Positions 46,311-58,409 of a stretch of 64,000 nt of DNA are shown here, one piece after another; position 1 is the stretch's first letter, and the number at the start of each line of letters is the position of its first letter. The notes beneath the pieces are model-generated. The model had not been told where the DNA came from. It saw only the letters and a program-made list of their open reading frames with translations, and made no database searches. Position numbers and translations under genes: made by a program. Source of the stretch: Clitoria ternatea (lineage: Eukaryota > Streptophyta > Magnoliopsida > Fabales > Fabaceae); contig CM075671.1 of NCBI GenBank assembly GCA_037962975.1, positions 42,928,501-42,992,500 of the forward strand, read 5' to 3'.

Positions 46311-49300
46311 GTGGCAGGTCATGGAAATACAGAGAACCGTGGTGGCTATGTTATTAGGGGCCGTGGAGCCCAAATATATAGAGATGTTCGTTCTCAGGCT
46401 TTGAGTAGCCAGAAGCCTACTATCACAAGACATGTATGTACAGTTACTAGCGAGGAGGCAAGGCAAGCTACAGATCTTATACAGAGTAAGTGCCTGATTA
46501 ATGGTTATTCTCTTAGTATGGTGTTTGATTCTGGTGCTACATATTCCTTTATATCCGATGGGTGTGTGAAGTGGTTAAAATTACCTGTATCTGATATAGA
46601 CTGCACTGTAGTTGTTTCTACTCCTACTAAATATAATGTGAGGACTATTATTATCTGTAGAGATGTATATTTCACCTTGGATGGTAGGAAGTTTATTACA
46701 TATTTTATTTGTTTACCCTTGAGGGGTCTTAATGTTATTTTGAGTATGGATTGGTTGTCAGCGAACCATGTGATAGTGGATTGTCATAAGAAGAAAATCA
46801 TTTTCCTAGCAGACCGTGTTTATGACTTCTCTGTAAATGGAATTTCTCAGTTACTTGTGATGCTTGCTATCATGGAGGGAAAGAGTTCTCCTGACATTCG
46901 TGATATAGTTGTTGTGTACAAGTTCCCGGATATTTTTCTGGGTGAGGTACCTGGATTACCTTCTCCTTGTGAGGTTGAGTTTGCCATTAATCTCATACCT
47001 AGTACTGAGCCTGTTTCTAAGGCATCTTACTGGATATCACCATCAGAATTAGCTGAATTAAAGAAACAAATCAATGAGTTGCTTGAAAATAGTTCATTCA
47101 TTCGAGCATTTCACCTTGGGTGGTCTAGTGCTCTTTATGAATAAGAATGATGGTTCTATGCGCTTATGCGTTAAAGACAGTTAAACAAGCTGGCCATCAA
47201 AAACAAATATCCTTTTCCGCGTATTAATGATCTCTTGGATTAATTAGAAGGTGCTTGTTTATTCTCCAAGATTGATCTCCAATCTAGATACCATCAGATT
47301 CATGTAAAGTTTGTTGATATTCCAAAAATAGTGTTTAGGACTCGATATGGACGCTATGAATATATCGTTATACGGTTTGGTGTTAGTAATGCTCCAGCGA
47401 TTTTCATGGATTACATGAATCGTATTTTCCATGCCTACTTGGATAGATTTGTTGTGGTGTTCATTGATGACATCTTGATTTATTCTGAGACTCCTGAAGA
47501 GCAAGAGCAATATCTCAACCTTGCTTTGTAAGTTTTGAGAGAGAAAAAGTTGTATATAAAGTTGTCAAAATATGAGTTTTGGACTAATATAGTCTAGTTT
47601 TTGGGGCATATCATTTTTGAAGCTAGGGTGCTTGTGGATCTAGCTAAGGTTGAAGCTATAATGTCTTGGAAGAAACCGTAATCAATCACTAATATCAGGA
47701 GTTTTCTTGGCTTGACTGGTTATTATAGGAGGTTTATTGAGGGGTTTTCCTGTTTAGCTTTGCCACTAACAAAGCTAACATGGAAGAATCAGCCATTTGT
47801 GAGTGTGAAAGAAGTTTTTCAGAGCTAAAGCATAGACTTACTTCTGCACCCATCCTTGCATTGCCTGATTTATAGAAGGACTTTGTAGTGTATTGTGATG
47901 CCTGTAGGCTTGGTCTTGGTTATGTTTTGATGCAAAACAAGTGGGTGATTGCTTATGCATGGGGGAAATTAAGACCTTATGAGATTAATTACCCCACATA
48001 TGACTTGGAGTTAGCAGTTGTGGTATTTGCATTGACGTTATGGTGCCATTACTTGTATGGTTCAAAGTTTATGGTCTTCAGTGATCACAAAAGCCTCAAG
48101 TATTTGTATAGAAAGAGTTGAATATACGTCAGAGGTGTTGGATGGAGTTCCTAAAAGATTATGATTTTAGTATGAGGTATCATGCTGGCAAAGCTAATTT
48201 TGTAGCTAATGCTTTGAGCAGAAAGTCCATGCATGTCTCTTCTTTGATGCTAAAGGAACATGAATTGCTGGAACAATTTCATGATTTGAACCTCAGTGTG
48301 GAGTTGTGTTCCAATGATACTATTGTAGTAGGTGCTTTGAAAATAACCAATGAGTTTCTGAAGATGATGAGTGATCTACAGAAGGATGATTCTTACCTTC
48401 AAGAGTTGAAGAAACGTTAGGCTAAAGGCAAAGACATGTTTCTTGTTGAAGGCCCTGATGGTATATAGAGAGTTAGGGGTAGAGCATATGTTTCTAAAAG
48501 GAATGATCTGAGGAAGAATGTATTGACTGAAGGCCATCGTAGTATGTTGAGTATCCACCTTGGTACCACTAAGATGTACCATGATCTGAGAAAGAACTTT
48601 TGATGGCCTGGCTTGAAGCATGATGTGGTAGATTTTATTGTATCCTGCTTGGTTTGTTAGAAGACCAAAATTGAACATTAGAAGCTTTCTAGTGTATTGC
48701 AGCCACTTGATGTCCCAATATGGAAATGGGATTCTATTTCTATGGATTTTGTATCCGGTTTACTGAGAACCAATTTCAGTAATGATTCTATCTGGGTGAT
48801 TGTTGATCGGCTTACCAAGTCTACCCATTTTCTTGTCATTAGCTCTAAGGCTATTGTGGAGAAGTTGGCTCAATTGTATGTAAAGGAAATTGTCAGGTTG
48901 CATGGTGTACCTTCTAGTATTATCTTAGTCCGTGATTTGTGTTTTACCTTATGTTTTTGGGGGTAGTTTACATTAGGAGTTGGGTTCTAGATTGAAATTG
49001 AGTTCTGCTTACCACCCACAGACTGATGGATAAACTGAAAGGACTATTCAGAGGTTAGAAGATTTGTTGAGGGCATGTGTATTGGAGCATGGTGGTTCTT
49101 AGGAGGATTTCCTTCCACTGGTTGAATTTGCATACAACAATAGTTACCACAGTAGTATAGGCATGGCTCTATATGAGACATTGTATGGTAGAAGGTGCAG
49201 GATACTTGTTTGTTGTTGGAGACCGGTGAGAGTTTGGCCTTAGGGCCTGAGATTGTTCAGTAGATCTCTAAGAAAATTGAGATGATTCGTGAAAAGACAA

Positions 49301-49474
49301 AGATTGCTCAGGATAGACAGAAAAGCTATTATGATAACTAGTGGAGACCACTTGAGTTTCAGGTAGGAGACTTTTTGTTCTTAAAGGTCTCACCTCACAA
49401 AGGTGTCGACAAAGTGTTGAAGAGTAGGAAGTTAAGCTCGATATTTGTTGGCCCATATGAGGTTTTGGAGAGGG
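46311..49474 (+). pseudogene. Degenerate chromovirus pol: PR, RT, RNH, INT
   Basis: PR: VFDSGATYSFIS at about 46519. RT: FAINLIPSTEPVS (about 46980), a long decayed stretch, then [15 protein letters not shown] and the catalytic VFIDDILIY (47331-47531). RNase [14 protein letters not shown] (47888-48121). Integrase: zinc-finger remnant near 48540-48660, WDSISMDFVSGL (first Asp) at about 48726, a second-Asp region reading VRDLCFT, and the Glu region near 49025 interrupted by stops. The frame runs to EVLERV at 49474, where SIRE1 is inserted, and resumes at 58939. Confidence 0.85.
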
Positions 49475-50906
49475 TGTTGTTCAAGTGGCCTCAATACTCA
49501 AGAGGGGGGGTGAATTGAGTTTTAAAACTTTTGATTGGAATACCTTTGAAATTAATTTTTATAACCAAGATCGTGAGATTATGCAAGTGAAATATAGTGG
49601 AGGATAACAAGCAATGCACTACAATGAGAAATATTGCTGAAGCAATTTATCAAACACTTGGTGTGCAATATTAGAGGTATAACAAATTAAGCAAGTTCAA
49701 GTGAGCTCTTCTCAACCAATCAATACCAATCAACAAATATGCAGTAAATGAAAGTAAAAGAGTAAGGAAGAGAAGCTTACAAACCGATGTAACGAGTTCC
49801 ATCCAATTCGGTGTACGTCTCGCCTCTAAGCAACCCACTTAGAGGATTTTCCACTATTGTAGACTAGAGATACAACTTTGAGCAATTACGGCTTCCTAGT
49901 GTCCCACACTCAAGAACCCAATCCTCACAAGTATAAGGGCAACCACCCAATCTCTCAATCTCACAATATCCCAAAGATTGAATCCTCAACCTTTGTAACC
50001 ACTCAACCTAGAGTGAACAACCACTCAACCTAGAGTGAATATCTTGTGTTTGGAGTTTGTGTTTACAATCAATATACTCTCTTAATAGAGCAGATATACA
50101 AATGAAAAGCTCTCACAACTTCTAACTCTCAAGATGAGAGGATATACAAGTGAAGTATAAGATGCAAGAAATAGGCTTACAAAGCACAAAATAGAGCTAA
50201 GGATTTATTGCTTCTTGGTTCTTGTTGGTTGCGTCTTGTGCTTGTGTTCTTCTTCCATTTATAGAGCCATGATAGCAGTTGAGGTGTGCCCTAGTCCATC
50301 ATAGCCGTTGCAGTTAGTGGAAATTTGAAGAATGGTGGAGACATGAGCTGGTTTCCCACTTAAATCTGTTTTTCCACTAGCGTAATCGATTACACCCTCG
50401 CGTTGTAATCGATTAGCTTCAAGTCAGAGACTTCCTAATCGATTATTTTACTTCCTCTAATCGATTAGCATCTGTACCTGATGCATTTAATTTGATTTCG
50501 CATCTGCCTAATCGATTAGACTGTCTTGCAATCGATTACCTTAAATTCCAGTGGCTTCCTAATCGATTGTGTGGTTCCCTTAATCGATTAGCTTTCATAC
50601 CTGATGCATTTTGTCCCATTTCTGATTGTTGTAATCGATTAGTCTCTGGTGTATAATCGATTACCTTAATTCCAGTGTGTACCTAATCGATTATTTGGCT
50701 TCCTAATCGATTATCTTTCATACCTGATGCAATTAATTCCAAAACAGAAAGCTCCTAATCGATTAGCATCTATGGCCTAATCGATTAGCTTCGCTGTTAC
50801 TTCAATTCTGATTTCATGTCTTTGTTTTTGTATCGGTTTCTTCAAGAGTGCTTGTCATTATCAAAATCTTTGCACATCTTTGGACCTGTTAACATATTCA
50901 AACACA
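49475..50906 (-). repeat. 3' LTR of SIRE1
   Basis: Includes 14 AATCGATT palindromes (50383-50787) and a minus-strand TATAAA at 50258-50263. Confidence 0.95.
50383..50787. repeat. TAATCGATTA palindrome array, 3' LTR of SIRE1
   Basis: 14 copies of AATCGATT, mostly within TAATCGATTA, spaced about 15-60 bases, with CCTGATGCAWTT recurring between them. Confidence 0.95.
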
Positions 50907-51483
50907 TTCTCCCCCTTTTTGATGATGACAACTATGTTCATCTCTTGAGGGTTGTTAGTTTAAATAATATAGACTTATCTTTTATCTTTTTGCAAAAACA
51001 ACTCTGCTACATTATCTCTTTTTCAAATAGCAGATGACCAATTTCAAAAAACAGAGTAATCACATTCAGCAGCCAATGTCTTATCTCATTTTGTCTATTA
51101 TCTCTTATCTATAACTCTCCCCCTATCAAAAGGAATTTAACAAACAGATAATATTTTTCAAATTTAGTTAACAGAGCATCTATTATCCATATTCTTAGTA
51201 TCAGAGCATATTCAAAATTGTAGTGTCAGAGCATCTATCAATATTATCCATATTTAATTATCCAGATTTTTGTATCAGAGCATTATCCAACATATGAACA
51301 TATATTCTTCTCCCCCTTTGTAATCATCAAAAATAATTAGTGCAGTGAAGAGAAATAATATAAACTGAAATAAGATACTTTTATTGAATTAAAAAAAAAA
51401 TGGGAAATACAAGAAGTAAAATTATTCAAAATTCAGAAAACAACAAAAAGAAACCAACAGCTAAACAAAACATAACTAAAAAT
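50907..51483 (-). other. 3' untranslated region of SIRE1 with three polypurine tracts
   Basis: Minus-strand AAAAAGGGGGAGAA touches the LTR (50907-50920). Similar tracts lie at 51115-51133 and 51307-51320. Repeated tracts of this kind are a known Sirevirus trait. Confidence 0.75.
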
Positions 51484-52598
51484 CTAATTATCCGGGTTGA
51501 AGAAGCGGATTTCTGCAATTTGGTGAGCCAACTCTTCATAACGCTGCTGCATCATCTCAAAATGTTGCTGCTCGGTCATTGAAAACTCTTGGAGGGAGTT
51601 TTCAAGTCGATCGAAGCGGCGATCAAGATGGGCGTAGAGAGATGCAAATGGGTCTGCTTGGGGTGCAGATGAAGAGGCTGATGGTGCAGCTTGTGGTTGA
51701 GGTGGAGGAGGAGGAGGAGCAGCAGGTTCAGCAAAGGGGTTGGCACCATGTTCCCGGTCACTCCTTAGAATCCACATTCCAGCAATGTTGACCATGCCCA
51801 TTTTATTGAGGTGGGAAGTGCCAATGCAAGCTCTTGGGGGCACTTTTTCAGAGAGTTCCCCTGCCAAATCAACACCACAGAATTTAAAAATTTTGGTGAG
51901 GAGGATACCATAAGGGAGCTTTTGCGGTCCTTGGCATGGCGCATGTGGAATTTGATCAACTGAACCCAGTTGATCTCTTTGTGGTTCAACATGGCCCACA
52001 TTAAGAGGACATCATCCTCTTCAACCAGAGCATAGTTCCCACCACGGGGAACAATCATCTTGACCAAGAAGAAGTGGAGCAGGCGGTTGTTCATGGTCAA
52101 GTGGCCAACTAGTTTGTGGTTGCTCATGGGAGGATCCGGCTTCCACAAAGAACGGCGGGTAGTGATGGGATTAAAACCCCATTCATCCTCGGGTTCGCCT
52201 CCATCAAAGTCAGCATTGTTGAGGGGCAGTTTGGAAATTTCTGCAAATTGGGCATTTGAGAGTTTGATGGTGGTGTTTTTCACCTTGGATTCAACCATCC
52301 CATTGACAAGGCGGAGGTTGCAGTAGAATACTCTCATAAGCTCAGGATAGTATTCTTCTTCTTTGAGGGATAAGAAGGGGAAGAGGTTGTAGTGGGTGAG
52401 GCTTTGGGTGAAGGTAAGGCTTGGGTTGTCAAAAGTGTCAGCAAGGGTGTAATGAGGGGTCATAATCTCCCTTTTAGAAAAATTCTTCATAAAATTTTGA
52501 AGTTCTCTGGGAGAAGAGAAGAACCTTGAGAAGTCAAGGGGGTTATGGGCTTGAGTTGCAGAGGACCTAGCTCTCTTGACAGTTCTAGAAGTAGACAT
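51484..52598 (-). pseudogene. Env-position accessory ORF of SIRE1, one frameshift
   Basis: The start ATG at 52598 is in a good plant context (CCACCATGT). Features in order: basic N terminus (TVKRARSS), RELQNFMKNFSKREI, the motif YPELMRVFYCNLR at residues 84-96, and a mixed alpha/beta-looking region. A one-base shift in an A-run at 51920-51923 changes to the second frame (51484-51999), which has a Pro/Ala-rich linker and a helical tail LDRRFDRLENSLQEF to the stop at 51484. The total is about 370 codons. Apart from the shift it is open. No clear signal peptide or membrane anchor, so env-like refers to position. Closest in the window: the A2 ORF at 32747-34075. Confidence 0.75.
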
Positions 52599-52703
52599 GG
52601 TGGAAAATGCAAAAGAAGGAGATGAAGAGAGATGAGTGCTAGAGAGTTTTAGAGAGGTTTGGGAGAAAGGAGGTGGTGTGAGATGAGAAGGTGAATGAAG
52701 GGG

Positions 52704-52711
52704 TATTTATA
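52704..52711 (-). promoter_or_regulatory. Candidate internal TATA box of SIRE1
   Basis: Minus strand TATAAATA in CTATAAATACCCC, 106 bases before the accessory ATG. It is 120 bases from the near edge of the palindrome array, the same distance as in both LTRs. The leader between it and the ATG is C/T-rich. Confidence 0.6.
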
Positions 52712-52830
52712 GTTGAAAATTAGGTTTAGGAAGGAGGAAAGAGAGTTTAGAAAGGAGTGAAGTGAGTTAAGAGAGGGAGTTGTTCGAGTGAGCCTAGGAA
52801 ATTGGAGTTTTGACTCATCAGAACGCGTGA

Positions 52831-53212
52831 TAATCGATTACGAGACAGCTGGTAATCGATTAGATCAATGTTTCTGGGGAATTTCAAACGTTTCAAATAG
52901 GGGGTAATCGATTAGAGGCTTAGGGTAATCGATTAGTTTAGAAACAGAATCGTCCTAATCGATTGGAGCAATGTGGTAATCGATTATGAAGAAGAGGAAA
53001 CGTTTTGAACCTGAAACAGAAGCTTTGTAATTGATTGTGGATTAGTGATAATCGATTACCTTAGAAACAGAATGGTTGTAATCGATTATATGTTGGTGCT
53101 AATCGATTATCTTAGAAACAGAATGATAGTAATCGATTGTGGGTATGTTCTAATCGATTAGAATGGAAACAGAAGCACAGTAATCGATTGTAATGAGGCA
53201 TGTAATCGATTA
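52831..53212. repeat. TAATCGATTA palindrome array between pol and accessory ORF of SIRE1
   Basis: 13 exact AATCGATT and one AATTGATT in 380 bases, with AGAAACAGAATGRT recurring between copies. The spacer sequence differs from the LTR array, so this is not a simple LTR copy. Confidence 0.95.
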
Positions 53213-53313
53213 TTGACTCAAAAACTTCACATTTTTCATACAGCAAGGTTCCAAACATGAAATGTGATATATACCATGCATTATGCCATTCAACAAGGTT
53301 CTTATCAAAAGAT

Positions 53314-56300
53314 TCAAACACAACTGGACATGTCAAGAATGCCTAACTCTCTTCTTATGTGAATGAATTGCTCTCTAGCCAAGGGTTTTGTGAAAATATC
53401 AGCTAGTTGCCTAGAAGTTTCTACATGTTCAAGTACACAATCCCCTTTTAACACATGATCTCTAATAAAGTGATGCCTAATCTCAATGTGCTTGGTTCTA
53501 GAGTGCATTACTGGATTTTTTGAGATATTAATGGCACTAGTGTTATCACATTTAATGGGGACTTTATTCAAGGTAATACCAAAATCAAGAAGTTGTTGTC
53601 TCATCCAAAGAATTTGAGCACAACAACTACCAGTTGCTACATATTCTGCCTCAGCCGTTGACAATGCAACACTTGCTTGTTTCTTGCTATGCCAAGAAAC
53701 AAGAGAACTACCAAGCAAGTGACATGTTCCGCTAGTACTTTTCCTATCAAGCTTACATCCTGCAAAGTCCGAATCAGAGTAACCAACTAAAGTACACTCA
53801 GCCCCTTTGGGGTACCATAAACCAACATCTTGAGTTCCAACTAGATATTTCATTATCCTTTTTACTGCAGTGAGATGAGATTCCTTAGGACAAGCTTGGT
53901 ATCTAGCACACATACACACAGCAAACATGATATCCGGTCTACTAGCGGTTAAGTAAAGTAAGGATCCAATCATACCTCTGTATTTTGTGAGTTCAACATC
54001 CTTACCTTTCTCATCCTTGTCCAAATAGCATGAAGTGCCCATGGGTGTGGCTATATCATTTGCTTTATCCATATTGAATTTTCTGAGTAGTTCTTTGCAG
54101 TATTTAGATTGGTTTATGAATGTGCCTTCATTGGTTTGCTTGATTTGTAGTCCAAGGAAGAAAGTGAGTTCCCCCATCATGGACATTTCAAATTCTTCCT
54201 GCATAAGCTTGGCAAACTCCTTGCACATTGAATCATTAGTGGCACCAAAAATTATATCATCAACATAAATTTGTACCAATAGTATGTTATTCTTTTTGTG
54301 CTTTATGAATAGGGTTGTATCAACCTTCCCTCTTTCAAAATGATTTTCTAAAAGAAATTTGCTTAACCTTTCGTACCAAGCTCTTGGAGCTTGTTTCAAA
54401 CCATACAAGGCTTTCTTTAATTTGAAAACATGATTTGGAAATTGATGGTTTTCAAAACCTGGAGGTTGATCAACATATACTTCCTCTTGAATGTATCCAT
54501 TCAAGAAAGCACTTTTAACATCCATTTGGTACAATTTGAAATCTCTACAGCATGCGAAAGCTAATAGTAGTCTAATTGCTTCTAATCTAGCTACGGGTGC
54601 ATACGTTTCTTCATAATCAATGCCTTCTTCTTGATTATATCCTTTAGCTACTAGTCTAGCTTTGTTTCTAGTAATTATGCCATTTTCATCCATTTTATTT
54701 CTAAAAACCCATTTGGTTCCTATTATTTGGTGATCATTGGGTCTTGGCACAAGCTCCCAAACTTCATTTCTTTCAAATTGATTTAGCTCTTCTTGCATGG
54801 CCAACATCCAATGTTCATCAATAATAGCCTCTTCTATGTTCTTGGGTTCTATTTGTGATACAAATGCTAGGTGATTACAAGTATTTCTAATAGCATTTCT
54901 AGTACTTACACCTTGAGTCATTTCACCTATGACTTTGTCTAAGGGATGATCCTTCAAAGTTACCCATTCTTGTTGTCTCTCAATTTGTGCTGCACCTCCA
55001 TCATTGTTGACTTCTTCTTCTTTGTCTTGCAAGTTCATTTCTTGAAAAGTACCTACAAGATCATCAACGTCTTCCTTTCTCAGAGGGTTATGGCTATTTT
55101 CATCAAATTTAACATGAATAGATTCCTCAATGGTATTTGTTTGTTTGTTGAAAATTCTATAAGATTTACTTGATTGAGAATATCCTAGGAATATTGCCTC
55201 ATCAGATTTTGCATCAAACTTTCCTAGATTATCCTTTCCATTGTTGAGCACAAAACATTTACATCCAAAAATATAAAAGTATGCAATGTTGGGTTTTCTA
55301 CCCTTGTAAAGCTCATAGGGGGTTTTCTTTAAAATAGGCCTTATCAAACATCTATTCATAACATAACACGCGGTGTTTACCGCATCGGCCCAAAAATGTT
55401 TTGCAATATTGTTTTCATTTAGCATGGTTCTAGCAAGCTCCACTAAAGATCTATTCTTTCTTTCAACTACTCCATTTTGTTGTGGAGTTCTAGGAGCTGA
55501 AAAGTTGTGATTAATACCATGTTTTTCGCAAAACTTTTCAAAAGATTGATTTTCAAATTCTTCCCCATGATCGGTTCTAATGGATGCAATTTTTGAGTTT
55601 TGCTCATTTTGGATAATCTTTGCAAGTTTCTTGAATGCATGATATGCTTCATTTTTATGAGCAAGAAACAATGTCCATGTATATCTTGAATAGTCATCTA
55701 CTATAACTAGACCATAGTAATTACCTCCAAAGCTTTTGATTTTGGATGGTCCAAATAAGTCCATGTGCAAAAGTTGTAAAGGCCTTTGAGTAGAAACAAT
55801 GTTTTTGGATTGAAAAGATGCCTTTACTTGTTTTCCCTTTTGATCACAAAATCTATTTTCAAATTTAAGCTTTGGTAGACCAATTACTAAATCTTTAGAA
55901 ACAAGTTTGTTCAAGTGGTCTACATGTATATGAGCTATTCTTCTATGCCATAGCCATGTTTCATCTTCTTTTGAAATGAAGCATTGTTCATCATTTGTAG
56001 ACAAACTATCCATATCAATCATGTAAATATTATCAATTCTTTGGCCTATAAACTTAATTTGCTTATTAGTCTTATGCTCAATTATGCAACAATTTGATTC
56101 AAATAACACTCTATATCCTTTGTCACATAATTGACTTATGCTAAGTAGATTATGTTTGAGGCCTTCAACATACAATACGTCACTTATGGAGGTGGAAGAA
56201 TTCTTACCAATATTTCCAATGCCTAGGATTCTTCCTTTAGTGTTGTCTCCGTAGGTGACACTTCCTTTCCTTTTGGGAGTGAATGATATAAATTTGGTTA

Positions 56301-57444
56301 TGTCTCCTGTCATATGCTTTGAACACCCGCTATCCAAGTACCAATGGGTGTTGCTTGCCTTGAAGCATACCTCATTATCTTCTTCTTCATGATTTGCCAT
56401 TAAGAAAAGATTGGCTTGCTCATCTTCCGAGTCGTCGGAGCTGCTCACATCGTTCTCATCCCAAGCAATATAAGCTCTTCTTCTTCTTTGTTTGTCCTTG
56501 CCCTTCTTTTTGAGGTTTGGACAATCGGCTTTGAAGTGCCCTTCCTTGCCACATTCAAAACAACTTGGTGAAGAGGAAGTTTCATTAGAGGTAGGTTTCT
56601 TACCTTGGGGCTTAAAGTTCTTTTGGAACTTTTTGTTCTTCATGAATCTTCCAAATCTTTTTACGAATAGCCCAAACTCTTCTTCTTCATCTAAGTCACT
56701 GCATGATTCTTCCTCATGCATGGAGGTGGCTTTGAGGGCTAGCCCTTTCTTCTTGGTGGATTTCTCCTCTTCCTCGGCTAGCTTCAATGCTTTAAGTTCT
56801 TGCTCTTGTTCTTGCAATTTTCCAAAGAGTGTTGCAAGAGACATTTCATTGATGCTAGGAGATTGTTTTATTGCTGTGACAAGAGGTTGCCATTCCCTGC
56901 TAAGACTTTTCAAACTTTTATGCACAAGCTCTTTGTTAGTATATACTTTGCCAAGAGTAATAAGATGGTTGATAATAAGTGTAAACCTTTTCTGCATATC
57001 TACAATAGATTCTCCTGAATTTATCCTAAAGCTTTCATATTGGCTAGTCAAGGTACTAATTTTGGAGTCCTTTACATCATTAGTACCTTCATGGGTTACT
57101 TGAAGAGTATCCCACATTTCTTTAGCAGTTTGGCATGTCATTATTCTAAAAAATTCATCTTGACCTAAAGACATAGTAATGAGATTTTTGGCCTTGTAGC
57201 CATATTGGACTTTCTTTTCTTCCTCGCTTGTCCATTCATCTATAGGTTTTTCAACATTCTTGCTATCTATAGTATGCATCGGTATATAAGGACCATTTTC
57301 AATGGTATTCCATATTCTCAAGTCAATTGATTGAATGAAGATTTTCATTCTTTCTTTCCAAAACGCATACCCTTCCCCATTGAAAGCGGGAGGTCTATTT
57401 ATAGCACCACCCTTGGGAAAAACATTTTGAGAACTTGAGGCCAT
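53314..57444 (-). CDS. gag-pol: Sirevirus gag-pol polyprotein (1376 aa), open
   Basis: A single frame from ATG 57444 would give Gag, protease, integrase, RT and RNase H. Gag (about 1-300) ends in the zinc knuckle [14 protein letters not shown]. Protease has [13 protein letters not shown]. Integrase has the HX4H part HRRIAH, first Asp in HMDLFGP, second in RTDHGEEF, Glu in [12 protein letters not shown] has [12 protein letters not shown] and the catalytic YVDD. RNase H has YSDSDFAG, the [10 protein letters not shown] stretch and [13 protein letters not shown]. An oddity: in the integrase zinc finger only one Cys of the usual CX2C is present (FCDQKGKQ), as if two codons were lost. This may disable integration. 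Gag and pol share one frame with no stop between. Confidence 0.93.
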   Translation of the reverse strand: MASSSQNVFPKGGAINRPPAFNGEGYAFWKERMKIFIQSIDLRIWNTIENGPYIPMHTIDSKNVEKPIDEWTSEEEKKVQYGYKAKNLITMSLGQDEFFRIMTCQTAKEMWDTLQVTHEGTNDVKDSKISTLTSQYESFRINSGESIVDMQKRFTLIINHLITLGKVYTNKELVHKSLKSLSREWQPLVTAIKQSPSINEMSLATLFGKLQEQEQELKALKLAEEEEKSTKKKGLALKATSMHEEESCSDLDEEEEFGLFVKRFGRFMKNKKFQKNFKPQGKKPTSNETSSSPSCFECGKEGHFKADCPNLKKKGKDKQRRRRAYIAWDENDVSSSDDSEDEQANLFLMANHEEEDNEVCFKASNTHWYLDSGCSKHMTGDITKFISFTPKRKGSVTYGDNTKGRILGIGNIGKNSSTSISDVLYVEGLKHNLLSISQLCDKGYRVLFESNCCIIEHKTNKQIKFIGQRIDNIYMIDMDSLSTNDEQCFISKEDETWLWHRRIAHIHVDHLNKLVSKDLVIGLPKLKFENRFCDQKGKQVKASFQSKNIVSTQRPLQLLHMDLFGPSKIKSFGGNYYGLVIVDDYSRYTWTLFLAHKNEAYHAFKKLAKIIQNEQNSKIASIRTDHGEEFENQSFEKFCEKHGINHNFSAPRTPQQNGVVERKNRSLVELARTMLNENNIAKHFWADAVNTACYVMNRCLIRPILKKTPYELYKGRKPNIAYFYIFGCKCFVLNNGKDNLGKFDAKSDEAIFLGYSQSSKSYRIFNKQTNTIEESIHVKFDENSHNPLRKEDVDDLVGTFQEMNLQDKEEEVNNDGGAAQIERQQEWVTLKDHPLDKVIGEMTQGVSTRNAIRNTCNHLAFVSQIEPKNIEEAIIDEHWMLAMQEELNQFERNEVWELVPRPNDHQIIGTKWVFRNKMDENGIITRNKARLVAKGYNQEEGIDYEETYAPVARLEAIRLLLAFACCRDFKLYQMDVKSAFLNGYIQEEVYVDQPPGFENHQFPNHVFKLKKALYGLKQAPRAWYERLSKFLLENHFERGKVDTTLFIKHKKNNILLVQIYVDDIIFGATNDSMCKEFAKLMQEEFEMSMMGELTFFLGLQIKQTNEGTFINQSKYCKELLRKFNMDKANDIATPMGTSCYLDKDEKGKDVELTKYRGMIGSLLYLTASRPDIMFAVCMCARYQACPKESHLTAVKRIMKYLVGTQDVGLWYPKGAECTLVGYSDSDFAGCKLDRKSTSGTCHLLGSSLVSWHSKKQASVALSTAEAEYVATGSCCAQILWMRQQLLDFGITLNKVPIKCDNTSAINISKNPVMHSRTKHIEIRHHFIRDHVLKGDCVLEHVETSRQLADIFTKPLAREQFIHIRRELGILDMSSCV

Positions 57445-57486
57445 TTAATCTCTTGAAGCTGTTAAGCTTGATTTACCAAGAGTCAA

Positions 57487-57498
57487 GCTCTGATACCA
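57487..57498 (-). other. Primer binding site of SIRE1
   Basis: Minus strand TGGTATCAGAGC, two bases from the LTR, initiator tRNA-Met type. Confidence 0.9.
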
Positions 57499-58284
57499 CT
57501 TGTTGTTCAAGTGGCCTCAATACTCAAGAGGGGGGGTGAATTGAGTTTTAAAACTTTTGATTGGAATACCTTTGAAATTGATTTTTATAACCAAGATCGT
57601 GAGATTATGCAAGTGAAATATAGTGGAGGATAACAAGCAATGCACTACAATGAGAAATATTGCTGAAGCAATTTATCAAACACTTGGTGTGCAATATTAA
57701 AGGTATAACAAATTAAGCAAGTTCAAGTGAGCTCTTCTCAACCAATCAATACCAATCAACAAATATGCAGTAAATGAAAGTAAAAGAGTAAGGAAGAGAA
57801 GCTTGCAAACCGATGTAACGAGTTCCACCCAATCCGGTGTACGTCTCGCCTCTAAGCAACCCACTTAGAGGATTTTCCACTATTGTAGACTAGAGATACA
57901 ACTTTGAGCAATTGCGGCTTCCTAGTGTCCCACACTCAAGAACCCAATCCTCATAAGTATAAGGGCAACACACCCAATCTCTCAATCTCACAATATCCCA
58001 AAGATTGAATCCTCAACCTTTGTAACCACTCAACCTAGAGTGAACAACCACTCAACCTAGAGTGAATATCTTGTGTTTGGAGTTTGTGTTTACAATCAAT
58101 ATACTCTCTTAATAGAGCAGATATACAAATGAAAAGCTCTCACAACTTCTAACTCTCAAGATGAGAGGATATACAAGTGAAGTATAAGATGCAAGAAATA
58201 GGCTTACAAAGCACAAAATAGAGCTAAGGATTTATTGCTTCTTGGTTCTTGTTGGTTGTGTCTTGTGCTTGTGTTCTTCTTCCA

Positions 58285-58290
58285 TTTATA
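58285..58290 (-). promoter_or_regulatory. LTR TATA box of SIRE1
   Basis: Minus strand TATAAATGG, 120 bases downstream of the palindrome array edge at 58410. The copy in the 3' LTR is at 50258-50263. Confidence 0.7.
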
Positions 58291-58409
58291 GAGCCATGAT
58301 AGCAGTTGAGGTGTGCCCTAGTCCATCATAGCCGTTGCAGTTAGTGGAAATTTGAAGAATGGTGGAGATATGAGCTGGTTTCCCACTTAAATCTGTTTTT
58401 CCACTAGCG

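Noticed and set aside
51918..51926. Programmed frameshift in the SIRE1 accessory ORF
   Set aside because: The A4 run GCAAAAGC does not make a standard slippery heptamer and no clear downstream structure was seen. A one-base deletion is simpler.
56492..57103. 203-codon plus-strand frame opposite SIRE1 gag
   Set aside because: Antisense shadow of the conserved Lys/Glu-rich gag. The same shadow appears opposite the SIRE2 gag.
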